A program made the position numbers and the translations under genes. 64,000 nt of DNA from Saccharibacillus sp. JS10. GTDB taxonomy: Bacteria > Bacillota > Bacilli > Paenibacillales > Paenibacillaceae. The stretch lies in assembly GCF_024436065.1 (NCBI RefSeq), contig NZ_JANFNS010000002.1:558001-622000 (forward strand), given 5' to 3'. A model generated the notes under the pieces. It saw only the letters and a list, made by a program, of their open reading frames with translations. It did not search any database and was not told where the DNA came from. Positions 17,366-26,620 of the stretch are shown in pieces (positions within the stretch are counted from its first letter, which is position 1; the number at the start of each line of letters is the position of its first letter).

Positions 17366-17405
17366 AGGAGCTTTATTGACGTGCGTCCATATCGAAGCTC
17401 TTTTT
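17366..17405 (+). terminator. Probable expression-platform terminator of the B12 riboswitch
   Basis: GAGCTT/AAGCTC stem (17368-17373 with 17395-17400) followed by five T, between aptamer and btuF. The stem is short for a 21-nt loop. The whole gap 16885-17518 holds the terminator, promoter, riboswitch and this element, and no gene. Confidence 0.5.
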
Positions 17406-17518
17406 GCAGGCTGTTGCCGGTAAAGGGCTTTTTTTCGTTTCGATTGGCGGGGACAGACGCTGACTCTGACGCAAAATCTACAGTACCCGAAATCGAATCA
17501 AAAGGAGGAATTTACCCT

Positions 17519-18577
17519 ATGAACGTGTACAAGGTTGAGAAAAAGACTACCGAAGTAAAAACATCGAGTTCGATTGATTCCCGTTATGCAGGCAAATGGA
17601 GTCGTCCGATTTTGACGGGAGCTGCCGCATTATTATTGACGCTTAGCCTTGCGGCTTGTGGTCAAGCACAGACAGCGGAAGCGCCGAAGCCAGCTAATCA
17701 GGCGACGACGCAAACAGCGCCTGCATCCGAGAATGCGCAGTCTTCTAATGAAGTGGCGAAAACCGTATATCCATTGACGTTAAAAGATGCGACAGATACA
17801 GAAGTGACGTTTGACGCGGCACCTACGAAAATTATTTCTTTAGCGCCTTCTGAGACCGAAGCTTTGTTTGCACTCGGCTTAGATGAGCAGATTGTCGGCG
17901 TAACCGAAAATGACGATTATCCAGAAGCCGCAAAAAGCAAACCGAAAATGGGCGGTTTTGAATTAGATACGGAAGCGATCGTTGCGGCTCAACCCGATAT
18001 TGTATTTGTCGCGGACGTAACCGATGATGCAACGGTCGAATCATTGCGCGGCTTAGGGTTAAAGGTATTTAAGTTCAATCCGGATACTCTCGAAGATGTG
18101 ATAAACGATATGGATGCCTATGGCGAGATCACAGATCATCAAGCTCAGGCAACAGAGGTTACAGACAAGATGCGTGCCGATATTGAACAAGTGAGTCAAG
18201 CCGCATCCAAGATCGATGAAGCAGACCGCAAAAATGTCTATTTGGAATTTTCACCGGGCTGGACAGTCGGCAAAGGCGAATTCATGGATGAGTTAATCCG
18301 TATGTCCGGTGCAAAAAATGCCGCAGCGGATACAACGGGTTGGAACGAAGTGAATTCGGAGCAAATCATTAAGCAGAATCCGGATGTGATTTTGTATAGC
18401 GAACTTTCGGTTGATCCGAAAAGTATCGAAGACCGAAGCGGTTGGTCAAATATCGCAGCTGTCAAAAATCATCAGCTATTTGCGATCGAAGACAATCTGG
18501 TGAGTCGCCCGGGTCCACGCTTGACGGAAGGATTGGTTGAAGTCTTCAAAGCCATCTATCCGGATCAGCTACAATGA
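17519..18577 (+). CDS. btuF: Cobalamin ABC transporter substrate-binding lipoprotein (BtuF-like)
   Basis: 352 aa. The N-terminal signal segment ends in the lipobox LSLAAC, so it is an outer-face lipoprotein. The mature part has a Fe3+/B12-type periplasmic binding fold (KIISLAPSETEALFALGLD, then QPDIVFVADVTDD, and a C-terminal RPGPRLTEGLVEV). Placement right behind a B12 riboswitch, with BtuC and BtuD downstream, supports a corrinoid ligand rather than a siderophore. ATG 17519 has AAAAGGAGG upstream; the frame is open 46 codons further upstream but that part lies in the leader. Its stop overlaps the btuC start (ATGA). Confidence 0.92.
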   Translation: MNVYKVEKKTTEVKTSSSIDSRYAGKWSRPILTGAAALLLTLSLAACGQAQTAEAPKPANQATTQTAPASENAQSSNEVAKTVYPLTLKDATDTEVTFDAAPTKIISLAPSETEALFALGLDEQIVGVTENDDYPEAAKSKPKMGGFELDTEAIVAAQPDIVFVADVTDDATVESLRGLGLKVFKFNPDTLEDVINDMDAYGEITDHQAQATEVTDKMRADIEQVSQAASKIDEADRKNVYLEFSPGWTVGKGEFMDELIRMSGAKNAAADTTGWNEVNSEQIIKQNPDVILYSELSVDPKSIEDRSGWSNIAAVKNHQLFAIEDNLVSRPGPRLTEGLVEVFKAIYPDQLQ

Positions 18578-19629
18578 TTCGCAAGTTAGGCGGGTACGGC
18601 GCGATTGGCATTTTGTTGCTGCTGATCAGTCTTATTTTGACGCTGCGAATTGGATCGGTTGATTTGTCTGCTGGCAAAATCTTTTCGATCCTTATGCACC
18701 ACATCCCGTGGATCGGGCAAGGTTTCCCGCAATTTTGGGACAGTGGAGAAGCTCAAATTGTATTAAAGGTCAGACTGCCGCGTATTATACTTGCCGCGTT
18801 GGTTGGAGCGGCACTTGCTGTCGCTGGAGCGGCGTTTCAGGGCGTACTGCGTAATCCGCTCGCTGATCCTTTTACATTAGGCGTATCTTCGGGTTCCTCA
18901 TTAGGCGCCGCTTTGATCATATTTTTCGGTTTGCGAACCGCGTGGATTGGGCAATGGACATTGCCTTTGACCGCTTTTGTGACTGGTGCGCTTACGCTTA
19001 TTCTTGTATTAATGTTAGCTCGGGATCGAGGGAAACTGCCGATTTATGGTCTTTTGCTGGCAGGCGTCGTGATGCAGTCTTTTCTCGGAGCGGTCGTTAC
19101 GTTTCTGTCGGCTTTGTCCGATCGTCCAGTGAATGAAATTTTATTTTGGACAATGGGGAGCTTGAATCTTCGGGGGTGGAGTTATTCCGTTATTTTGCTT
19201 CCTTATGTGTGTATTGGCGGGTTGATTCTGTGGTCCTACGCCGGAGCGATGAATATATTTGCTTTGGGCGAAAAACGTGCAGGGCAATTAGGGCTACATA
19301 CGGAGCGTACGAAGATGATTGTATTACTCGTAGCCACACTGATCACAGCGGCGGCGGTCTCCGTCTCCGGCGTAATCGGATTTGTCGGCTTGATCGTACC
19401 CCATATGCTTCGATTGATTGTCGGCTCGGATTATCGCTTGCTGATCCCACTATCTGCTTTAGGCGGGGCTTTGTTTCTCATGTGGGCGGATACATTGGCA
19501 CGTGCGCTGTTGGGTGGAGTCGAAATTCCGCTCGGCGTCGTGACTGCTTTTGCAGGAGCGCCATTTTTTGCTTGGTTATTACAGCGTAGTAAACGTGGAA
19601 AAGGAGGAGGGAGTTCATGGAGTGGTTGA
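18574..19629 (+). CDS. btuC: FecCD-family ABC permease, BtuC-like
   Basis: 351 aa with about ten membrane segments, the FecCD/BtuC permease layout. Recognisable family stretches are VRLPRIILAALVGAALAVAGAAFQG (first 15 residues are the hallmark), NPLADPFTLGVSSGSS and SGVIGFVGLIVPHMLR near the end. As a homodimer it would form the B12 channel with BtuD. It starts 4 nt inside the end of btuF and its own end overlaps btuD by 13 nt, so the three are translated as a unit under the riboswitch. Confidence 0.94.
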   Translation: MIRKLGGYGAIGILLLLISLILTLRIGSVDLSAGKIFSILMHHIPWIGQGFPQFWDSGEAQIVLKVRLPRIILAALVGAALAVAGAAFQGVLRNPLADPFTLGVSSGSSLGAALIIFFGLRTAWIGQWTLPLTAFVTGALTLILVLMLARDRGKLPIYGLLLAGVVMQSFLGAVVTFLSALSDRPVNEILFWTMGSLNLRGWSYSVILLPYVCIGGLILWSYAGAMNIFALGEKRAGQLGLHTERTKMIVLLVATLITAAAVSVSGVIGFVGLIVPHMLRLIVGSDYRLLIPLSALGGALFLMWADTLARALLGGVEIPLGVVTAFAGAPFFAWLLQRSKRGKGGGSSWSG

Positions 19630-20486
19630 AGAAAAAGAGAAAGCAACAGCCAAGTCAACCACAACCGACCGAACACTCTCCTGCGTTACAACTTCTTGCC
19701 GCGTCTTGCCGCTACGAAGAACATCAAGCGCTTTATCCGCTGGATTGGACCGTCCAACCTCAAGAATTTTGGGTTGTGCTTGGACCGAATGGAAGCGGCA
19801 AATCGAGTTTGCTGGATTTAATCTCAGGTACGACATCTGCTTCAAGTGGAAGTATTCATATCAACGGTCGCCCTTTTCAACATTACGGACGTCGTGAATT
19901 GGCACAGTCTTTGGCGGTATTGCCCCAAGAAGGATTGCCGCCACTTGGGATTACGGTTCAAGACGCGCTGGAAATGGGACGATTCCCTTATCGAGATCCT
20001 TTCGGACGCGAGCCTGATCCTCAATCCGCAAATGTATTGCTTGCCCGTATTGCGCAGCGGCTTTCTTTGACTGATCTATTAGATCGTCGGTTAGACGAAT
20101 TGAGCGGGGGACAGCGTCAGCGCGTAGCGCTGGGGCAAGTGATGGCACAACAGCCGTCGATTCTGCTCTTGGATGAACCGACAGCGTATTTGGATATTCA
20201 TTATCAGCTGGATTTGATGGAATGGGTGCAAGAATGGCGAGCTGAAGGGAATTTGACTGTGATTGCGGTGCTACATGATGTGAATTTGGCAGCTCAATAC
20301 GCCGAATACTTATTGCTGCTTCGAGGTGGCAAAGTGGTTGCGCAAGGAACACCGCAGCAAGTATTGACTGCGGATATCGTTGGCGCATTATACGATATAC
20401 AACCTCCAACTGTGATTCATCATGAAACGATTGCAGTCCCGCAAATGTTATTTCGAGCAAGCCCTGATGAAGATTCAAAATCTTGA
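19617..20486 (+). CDS. btuD: ABC transporter ATP-binding protein, BtuD-like
   Basis: 289 aa ATPase of the B12 importer. Walker A is GPNGSGKSS (about residues 60-68), the signature is LSGGQRQRVAL (about residue 162) and Walker B is ILLLDEPTAYLD, followed by the His-switch VLHDVNLAAQ. An unusual Lys/Gln/Pro-rich N-terminal extension of about 25 residues (MEWLKKKRKQQPSQPQPTEH) precedes the core. GGAGGAGGG lies just before the ATG. It ends the operon before a shared terminator. Confidence 0.94.
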   Translation: MEWLKKKRKQQPSQPQPTEHSPALQLLAASCRYEEHQALYPLDWTVQPQEFWVVLGPNGSGKSSLLDLISGTTSASSGSIHINGRPFQHYGRRELAQSLAVLPQEGLPPLGITVQDALEMGRFPYRDPFGREPDPQSANVLLARIAQRLSLTDLLDRRLDELSGGQRQRVALGQVMAQQPSILLLDEPTAYLDIHYQLDLMEWVQEWRAEGNLTVIAVLHDVNLAAQYAEYLLLLRGGKVVAQGTPQQVLTADIVGALYDIQPPTVIHHETIAVPQMLFRASPDEDSKS

Positions 20487-20529
20487 GTTGTCGTAAAAAG
20501 GTTGTCGTAAAAAAGTCTGAATACAAAAG

Positions 20530-20556
20530 AGCCGAGGCAATATGCCCCGGCTTTTT
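20530..20556. terminator. Bidirectional terminator between btuD and the chemoreceptor
   Basis: 10-bp stem with one mismatch (20530-20539 with 20543-20552), followed by TTTTTT on the plus strand and preceded by AAAA for the minus strand. Confidence 0.85.
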
Positions 20557-20565
20557 TGGTATAAA

Positions 20566-22254
20566 TTAAATTTTAAAGCGTCTAACCGTTTCTTCCAATT
20601 CATCGGCTTGGCGAGTTAATTCGCCGACGGTACGTGCATAACTTTCCATTTCTTCGACTTGACGTGCGCTGCCTTCGGATACATCGACAACGCGCATTTG
20701 TACACGTTCGGTAATCCGAGCGGTTTCTTCGACAGAAGCACTCACTTGCTCACTGCCTGCCGATACCTGCTGGGTCGAAGCCGATACTTCTTGTACCGAC
20801 TGATTGAATTGTTGCATCAAGCTCATCAGTTCGTCAAAAGCGCTTCCCGCACTACGTACGGCTTCTGCACCCGACATAATTTCGTGATGCACCGATCCGA
20901 TTGCGTTAACCGAACGTTCGGAGTTTTCACGCAAAGCGGATAATGACAGCTCGATTTGACCGGTTGCGACGCGCGATTGATCGGAAAGTTTGCGGACTTC
21001 ATCAGCAACAACCGCAAAGCCTTTGCCATGTTCGCCAGCTCTTGCAGCTTCGATCGAAGCGTTTAACGACAACATCTGAATTTGTTTGGAAATGCTGGTG
21101 ATCGATTCCAGGACTTTGGTGATTTCATCCGAACGCGAACCCATCGATTCGATATACGAACGAGCTTCTACGGTGATTTCTTGAACGCGGTTCATCTGAC
21201 CCACCGCTTGTTGAGCTAGCGTATTACCGGATATCGCTTGCTGCGAAGCTCGGGTGATCTGTTCGTTGACTTCTGCCGCCGATTCCGCAATATGCTGAAT
21301 CCCTCCGCTAATCTCTTCCATTGCTTTGGCGTTTTCAGCAGCGCTGGTTGCAACGGTTTCGCTATTTTGAGCGATTTCAACAGCGGATGAAGACGTCTTG
21401 CCGCCGATTTCGTAAAGCAAGCCAATGCCGCGCGACAATTCAAGCGAATCGTTTTTGACTCGATCTGTCGCTTCAAGCACTTGACCGATCATTTGGCGAA
21501 GGTTGCTGGTCATCTGCTGAAATGCCGAAGACAACTGACTAATTTCGTCGCGACCTTTAACTTCGATATTTTGCTGCAAATCGCCTTCAGCGATCAGACG
21601 CGCATGTCGCACCAATCGGCTAAGGGGTTTCGTCATTTGACGGCTAACCATCGCAGCAACCAGAGCGCCGACTATGATCACGACGACGGTGATTGCGATA
21701 CTCGTCCATAAGATCGCTTGAGTAACTGTGGTTACGAAATTCGCATCCATCGTTCCCGCTACAAGCAGCGTACTTCCGGATACGCCTTGATAACCTTCGA
21801 TTTGAGCATTGTTGTTTGTTCGATTCAAAGGCGTTACGAACGTTTCTTTTGTATTTTTCAATGCTTGTTGCATCTGTGGGTTAATCGGTAATTTGTCTCC
21901 GGCTTTGATGATCGCGCCTTGATTGGCAAGAACCACGGTCGCTTCTTCGCCTTGGACATTGATCAGATAAACGTTTTCGAGACGGAACTCCTTAGCAGAA
22001 TCATTGAGGTAAGTCTGCATTTTCATCGACGCAACAGCATTCGCTTTTGCAGTCATGCTGGCTTGGGTCGGATCGACGCCGCCTTGGATTTCGGTCACGC
22101 TCAGATCAATCGTTTTACTAAACTCCGGTACGATTCGAGTGTGCAAAGCATTATTGAAAATGACAAAAAAACTTCCGCATAACAGCAAACTCACGATAAG
22201 AATAATGGCACCTGACATAAAAATGATTTTGTGACTGATCGATCGGTTTAACAT
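20566..22254 (-). CDS. Methyl-accepting chemotaxis protein
   Basis: 562-residue transmembrane chemoreceptor. TM1 is IIFMSGAIILIVSLLLCGSF (about residues 10-29). An extracellular sensor region follows to about residue 180, with a single-Cache-like pattern. TM2 is ILWTSIAITVVVIIVGALVA (about residues 182-201). Next come a HAMP domain (RHARLIAEGDLQQNIEVKGR), and the cytoplasmic signalling coiled coil with the hairpin tip MLSLNASIEAARAGEHGKGF and the ADEVRKLSDQS end. ATG 22254 follows AAAGGGGAG. Its ligand is unknown. No che genes lie nearby, so it is an orphan receptor. Confidence 0.95.
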   Translation of the reverse strand: MLNRSISHKIIFMSGAIILIVSLLLCGSFFVIFNNALHTRIVPEFSKTIDLSVTEIQGGVDPTQASMTAKANAVASMKMQTYLNDSAKEFRLENVYLINVQGEEATVVLANQGAIIKAGDKLPINPQMQQALKNTKETFVTPLNRTNNNAQIEGYQGVSGSTLLVAGTMDANFVTTVTQAILWTSIAITVVVIIVGALVAAMVSRQMTKPLSRLVRHARLIAEGDLQQNIEVKGRDEISQLSSAFQQMTSNLRQMIGQVLEATDRVKNDSLELSRGIGLLYEIGGKTSSSAVEIAQNSETVATSAAENAKAMEEISGGIQHIAESAAEVNEQITRASQQAISGNTLAQQAVGQMNRVQEITVEARSYIESMGSRSDEITKVLESITSISKQIQMLSLNASIEAARAGEHGKGFAVVADEVRKLSDQSRVATGQIELSLSALRENSERSVNAIGSVHHEIMSGAEAVRSAGSAFDELMSLMQQFNQSVQEVSASTQQVSAGSEQVSASVEETARITERVQMRVVDVSEGSARQVEEMESYARTVGELTRQADELEETVRRFKI

Positions 22255-22680
22255 AATGGGCTCCCCTTTCAATATAAACAGCCAAACGTGATTCTGAACG
22301 CGGTTCTACAGGCGAACATTCGAACGAAACCGGGTACTACTTATTATGTACGAAAAGGGGACCGGGTATTTAAGTTCAGAACGATACCATGCACAATAGG
22401 ACCAAAGAATTGAAAAAAGTAGGTCTAACGCTCTTAAAACCAGATTAACTGTTTTATATCATACATGAATGTAGCCAAATTTGACCATATTTATGTAAGG
22501 TCTTTTTACGAATTCTCAAATTTTTCTTTTTTTATTGAAAATGCCCTAAAAAATGATATCAAAATTAAGTCTATGAAAATGATCGGAATAATGGTACTAT
22601 AGATCACGAATTTGGAAAACTTCCACCAAACAGAAGGGTTGACTTCTGAATACACACACAGAGAAAAGAGGGAGTAAATC
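22255..22680. other. Gap between the chemoreceptor and tcyP
   Basis: 426 bp without a gene, lying between divergent genes. ACCGGGTA occurs twice (22330-22337 and 22363-22370) in the part nearest the chemoreceptor. No sigma-D promoter matching TAAA-N15-GCCGATAT was found. The tcyP-proximal part is AT-rich and holds the promoter listed next. Confidence 0.5.
22572..22600 (+). promoter_or_regulatory. Putative extended -10 promoter of tcyP
   Basis: TACTAT (22595-22600) with TG at 22592-22593, and a weak TATGAA -35 at 22572-22577 with a 17-bp spacer. Confidence 0.4.
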
Positions 22681-24075
22681 TTGGGTACCTTTTTCGTCAT
22701 TTTGAACGTCGTGGTTTTGCTCGGCTTGGCGGCTTTGCTCTTCTTCATGCAAAAGCGTCATGTTTCATTCAGTAAACGAGTATTTACTGCGCTAGGTTTG
22801 GGGATTTTACTTGGTGGGGCTTTGCAACTGATTTATAATGCGGATTCCGAAGTCATTAGTAAATCGATGGACTGGTACAGTCTGCTTGGTAATGGATATG
22901 TACGGTTGCTGCAGATGATCGTAATTCCGCTTGTTATGGTCTCGATCATTACAGCGATTATGAATATCAAAGGCGGCAAAAAGCTGGGTAAAATCAGTGC
23001 ATCCGTCTTGCTTACACTGGTACTGACTACAGCGATTGCAGCCGCAGTCGGGATTGCTTCGGCAACAGCATTCGGTCTAAATGCAGGCGATTTGTTAAAC
23101 GGGCAAGAAGAACAAGACCGAGGGGCAGCTTTGGAATCGCGTCTAGGCGATGTCGAAGGATTGACGCTGCCGCAACAAATCTTGTCGTTTATTCCAACGA
23201 ATCCTTTCGAAGATATGACAGGCGCACGTCCTTCGTCGACATTGGCTGTCGTAATCTTCTCCGCGTTTATCGGTCTCGCGGTACTCGGTCTGGATCGTAA
23301 AAATGCACAGCAAGCGGAGACGTTCCGAGGGATCGTGAACGCGGTACACGGCGTCGTGATGCGTATCGTGACGATGATCCTGCGTATTACGCCTTACGGA
23401 ATTTTGGCTTTGATCGCAAAAATGATGGCAACGACGGAATGGTCAGGTATCGTTCGTCTCGGCGAGTTCGTGATCGCGTCTTACGTCGCGCTGATCGTTA
23501 TGTTCGTTATCCATCTGGTGATCTTGCTGGTATTTGGTCTGAACCCAGTCACTTATCTTAAAAAAGTCGTGTCTCCGCTCGTATTTGCGTTCACTTCGCG
23601 TTCGAGTGCAGCGACGATTCCTTTGAATATCGAAACGCAACGCAAAAAATTGGGCGTATCCGAAGGGGTAGCCAATCTGTCGGCAAGCTTTGGCGCAACA
23701 ATCGGGCAAAATGGCTGCGCCGGGATTTACCCAGCGATGCTGGCTGTCATGATTGCGCCTGTAGCTAATGTACCTATCGATCTTCCATTTATTTTGACGT
23801 TAATCGCAGTTGTTGCGATTAGTTCGTTCGGCGTAGCAGGCGTTGGCGGCGGCGCTACCTTCGCGGCATTGATCGTATTGTCGACGATGAATCTGCCTGT
23901 TGCGCTTGCAGGTCTGCTGATTGCAGTTGAACCGCTGATCGATATGGGTCGTACGGCTCTGAACGTTAACGATTCCATGGTCGCAGGCGTAGTAACAGGC
24001 AAAGTCACAGGCGAACTGGACAAAGACGTGTACGATTCCAACGACACACCCGAATTGGAAGCGGCGCAAGCTTAA
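22681..24075 (+). CDS. tcyP: L-cystine sodium/proton symporter TcyP-like
   Basis: 464 aa of the dicarboxylate/amino acid:cation symporter family (DAACS), with eight or more membrane segments. AFTSRSSAATIPLNI (about residues 303-317) holds the serine-rich re-entrant loop, and IGQNGCAGIYPAMLAVM (about residue 341) and VEPLIDMGRTALNVNDS (about residue 419) the transport motifs. The Gln-Asn-Gly-Cys variant is typical of cystine carriers. The start is TTG at 22681: GAGGGAG lies 7 nt upstream and there is no ATG near it. The C-terminal tail is acidic. It is a single gene, functionally in line with the sulfur transporter at 7769. Confidence 0.9.
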   Translation: MGTFFVILNVVVLLGLAALLFFMQKRHVSFSKRVFTALGLGILLGGALQLIYNADSEVISKSMDWYSLLGNGYVRLLQMIVIPLVMVSIITAIMNIKGGKKLGKISASVLLTLVLTTAIAAAVGIASATAFGLNAGDLLNGQEEQDRGAALESRLGDVEGLTLPQQILSFIPTNPFEDMTGARPSSTLAVVIFSAFIGLAVLGLDRKNAQQAETFRGIVNAVHGVVMRIVTMILRITPYGILALIAKMMATTEWSGIVRLGEFVIASYVALIVMFVIHLVILLVFGLNPVTYLKKVVSPLVFAFTSRSSAATIPLNIETQRKKLGVSEGVANLSASFGATIGQNGCAGIYPAMLAVMIAPVANVPIDLPFILTLIAVVAISSFGVAGVGGGATFAALIVLSTMNLPVALAGLLIAVEPLIDMGRTALNVNDSMVAGVVTGKVTGELDKDVYDSNDTPELEAAQA

Positions 24076-24083
24076 GAGAACGT

Positions 24084-24285
24084 AACTGGAAGCAAGGATG
24101 CGGAAAGGGAAATTCAGTGAAGTGAAATCTTTTCGTAGAAAAGATACTTCGGAAGCATAAGCTTAGAATGTTCGCCTTTGAAATCGGGAAAATTCCGCTA
24201 AATTTAATTCATTTCCCAATTTCAACAAGCGACCGAAACGAATTTCTCTTGTAGCATCTTTGCTTCTAACGCATACGTAACTTTT
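24084..24285. repeat. Intergenic inverted-repeat element, full copy
   Basis: The left end GGAAGCAAGGATGC with GGGAAATTC (24089-24118) and the right end GAATTTCTCTTGTAGCATCT with TTGCTTC (24240-24266) are imperfect inverted repeats enclosing about 120 bp. The right-hand ~60 bp recur at 41671-41730. It lies just downstream of the tcyP stop. Confidence 0.6.
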
Positions 24286-24296
24286 TCAACAGCTTT

Positions 24297-24323
24297 AGGA
24301 CGGCTCAATAGCCGTCCTTTTTC
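24297..24323 (+). terminator. Terminator after tcyP
   Basis: 9-bp perfect stem (24297-24305 with 24310-24318) with a 4-nt loop and T5. The gap 24076-24522 holds the repeat, this terminator and the leader structure below. Confidence 0.88.
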
Positions 24324-24376
24324 ATGCGTTCAAAAAAAGATAGCTGTTCGCGTCACATTATGGTAAACTAGTATGC

Positions 24377-24434
24377 TGACCGCTTAAGCTGTGCGTGTTT
24401 CCGAAGGACTCAAACCTTAGATTCAGTGCGGTCA
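24377..24434 (+). ncRNA. Candidate structured leader of the queuosine-precursor transporter
   Basis: A 7-bp stem TGACCGC/GCGGTCA (24377-24383 with 24428-24434) encloses AAGG/CCTT (24404-24407 with 24415-24418) and a GCTTAAGC palindrome. It ends 88 nt before the gene. Genes of this family are often under preQ1 riboswitches, but the class I consensus is not present here. Class and function are unknown. Confidence 0.35.
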
Positions 24435-24522
24435 ACTCACTAGGTCGTTGCGTTTTGAAATTTCATATTTGTATCACGCGGTTCGTAACCATCCCGCGAT
24501 ACCAAAACTAGGAGGATTTATC

Positions 24523-25248
24523 GTGTTCAATTTTACATGGGGCGTATTTTTCGTCCTCGTCAACTTTGCGTTTTTCTTATTGTGCTTTAAATTTTTCGGC
24601 AAAAAAGGGCTGTACGCTTGGGTCGGCGTAGCAACGGTGATCGCCAATCTTCAAGTTGCCAAAACGATCGATATGCTCGGAATCACGATGACGCTTGGCA
24701 ATACCATGTATGTCAGTATCTATATGGCAACCGATTTGCTTAACGAACGTTATGGGGTTAAAGCGGCACGTAAAGCTGTCTGGTTCGGCTTTTTCATGTT
24801 GATTATGACGACCGTCATTATGCAGATGGTACTTGTTTTTCGTCCGTCTGAAGTCGATTTTGCTCAAGCTCCGCTTGAAGCTTTGTTCGGATTATTGCCT
24901 AGACTCGCACTCGGTAGTTTGACTGCGTATCTAGTCAGTCAGCTGCTGGATGTATATTTATATGCAGGAATTCGTCGTCGTTTTTCTTCGTCGAATCAAC
25001 TCTGGATTCGCAACAACGGTAGCGGGATCATCAGTTCCTTCATTGATACGTTGATCTTTTGCGCGATTGCATTTACCGGTCCGGAATATGGCGGATTTTC
25101 GGTATGGATTCAATTGTTTATCTCGACGTATCTGTTCAAATTTATTTTAACCGCAGCAGGAACACCGATCTTGTATTGGGCACGCGGAATGAAAGTTCCG
25201 GCTGTCGAAGCGGATTCGGGTTTACCACAGGTTGCTTCCAAGCAATGA
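24523..25248 (+). CDS. yhhQ: Queuosine precursor transporter, YhhQ/VUT family
   Basis: 241 aa with about six membrane segments. Family hallmarks are TVIANLQVAKTIDMLG (about residues 33-48), IYMATDLLNERYG (about residues 66-78) and SGIISSFIDTLIFCAIAF (about residue 167). Members import the 7-deazapurines preQ0/preQ1 or queuine for making queuosine in tRNA. GTG at 24523 is the start, with AGGAGG 7 nt upstream; the open frame before it runs through the leader. It is a single gene, closed by a strong terminator. Confidence 0.9.
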   Translation: MFNFTWGVFFVLVNFAFFLLCFKFFGKKGLYAWVGVATVIANLQVAKTIDMLGITMTLGNTMYVSIYMATDLLNERYGVKAARKAVWFGFFMLIMTTVIMQMVLVFRPSEVDFAQAPLEALFGLLPRLALGSLTAYLVSQLLDVYLYAGIRRRFSSSNQLWIRNNGSGIISSFIDTLIFCAIAFTGPEYGGFSVWIQLFISTYLFKFILTAAGTPILYWARGMKVPAVEADSGLPQVASKQ

Positions 25249-25265
25249 CGATAATTTGATTACGA

Positions 25266-25304
25266 AAAAAGCCAGTTCTCGTAGGATACGAGAACTGGCT
25301 TTTT
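25266..25304. terminator. Bidirectional terminator
   Basis: 18-bp perfect stem (25266-25283 with 25287-25304) with a 3-nt loop, between convergent genes. Confidence 0.93.
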
Positions 25305-25345
25305 GCTATTGCGTTGTAGCTATTTGTTTTTAATGAAAGTATGCG

Positions 25346-26443
25346 TTATCCGACAATCGTCAATTCTTTCGGGAATGTCGTCAGGACATCGACGCCATCC
25401 GAAGTTACGATTATGTCGTCTTCGATCCGAACTCCACATTCACCCGCTACATAGACACCGGGTTCAACCGTGAAACATAATCCTTCAGTAATTACTTCTT
25501 CATTATTCCCGTGTACAGAAGGGTATTCATGCACATCCATACCGAGTCCATGACCGAGGCGGTGCATAAAGTAAGGGCCGTAACCGGCTTCGGTAATGAC
25601 TTCGCGCGCTGCGGCATCGATCGACGCCAATGTAGCACCTGGACGAATCTTCGAAATCGCAGCGAGGTTTGCGGCAAGCACCGTTTCGTAAATTTTAATC
25701 GATTCGGTATTCGGACGTTCGCCGACAGCAAAAGTACGGGTAATATCCGAAGCATAGCCATCCAAGTACACGCCCATATCGAACATCAGCATATCGCCGG
25801 CTTGAATAGCACGGTTACCCGGATTGCCGTGCGGCAAAGCCGTTTTATCGCCGGACAATACCATCGTATCGAAAGAAGGGCCTTCGGCGCCGAGCTTTTT
25901 CATCTGATATTCTAGTTCCGCTACGATTTCGATCTCGGTTACGCCGACTTTCACATGACTTAACCCTTCGGTTAACACGGCTTCGATCAGATGTGCGGCA
26001 CGACGCAATTTTTCGATTTCTTCTGGCGTTTTCGCAGCACGAAGCGCAGTCAGAATTTGACCGACATCGCTGTAGTTCGAACCTCCGAGTACCGCATTCA
26101 AACGTTCAAAACGAGATACTGACAAATGATCTTTTTCGATACCGATCCGTTGGCCTTTTGTATGCCCCAACCATTGTTGGAGCAAGGTATACGCATCGTC
26201 CGTATCGCTGTGTGTGCGGATTGTCGATACCGAAGATACCGCTTTTGCTGCTTCCAGATCCAAAGAAGGAACAACGAGAAACGGTTCATCGTTTTTAGGA
26301 ATCGCAAGCCCTAGGAAACGCTCATGCGGATTGGAGAAAAAGCCAGTCAGATACCCGACATGCTTCGGTTCTGTAATCAACAGATATTCTAATTGTTGTT
26401 CATCCATATGCGATTTGATTTTGTTCCAACGTGAATCGTTCAT
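25346..26443 (-). CDS. M24-family Xaa-Pro aminopeptidase/dipeptidase
   Basis: 365 aa with a creatinase-like N-terminal domain (about 1-125) and a pita-bread metallopeptidase domain. The five metal ligands can be placed: Asp in MFDMGVYLDG, Asp in SDITRTF, His in MHRLGHGLGMDVHE, Glu in FTVEPGVY and Glu in VRIEDD. The protein removes or splits peptides with proline in second position, in the cytoplasm. ATG 26443 follows AGGAGTG. It is a single gene between a strong terminator and the small unit at 26558. YpdF/PepQ/YqhT-type naming cannot be separated by motifs alone. Confidence 0.92.
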   Translation of the reverse strand: MNDSRWNKIKSHMDEQQLEYLLITEPKHVGYLTGFFSNPHERFLGLAIPKNDEPFLVVPSLDLEAAKAVSSVSTIRTHSDTDDAYTLLQQWLGHTKGQRIGIEKDHLSVSRFERLNAVLGGSNYSDVGQILTALRAAKTPEEIEKLRRAAHLIEAVLTEGLSHVKVGVTEIEIVAELEYQMKKLGAEGPSFDTMVLSGDKTALPHGNPGNRAIQAGDMLMFDMGVYLDGYASDITRTFAVGERPNTESIKIYETVLAANLAAISKIRPGATLASIDAAAREVITEAGYGPYFMHRLGHGLGMDVHEYPSVHGNNEEVITEGLCFTVEPGVYVAGECGVRIEDDIIVTSDGVDVLTTFPKELTIVG

Positions 26444-26557
26444 ATGATCTTTTCACTCCTAAAGTTCGAATTATTGAGATGTATTTCGCCGCGAATCATG
26501 CACAACTTCTATTATAAACCAAGAATCAGACTCGGCAAAAGACTCAGAAGTGCGTAG

Positions 26558-26587
26558 TTGACAGTGTTTAGCTCAAAAGGCTATGAT
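26558..26587 (+). promoter_or_regulatory. Strong promoter of the small unit at 26588-26782
   Basis: Perfect TTGACA (26558-26563), 18-bp spacer and TATGAT (26582-26587). Confidence 0.7.
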
Positions 26588-26620
26588 TAGTTTACTATTT
26601 GGCAAAGGAGGATGGCAGCA

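Noticed and set aside
22601-22680. S-box (SAM) riboswitch before the cystine transporter, or before cysT
   Set aside because: Neither leader has the S-box core sequences or room for the four-stem fold; a promoter alone explains the regions.
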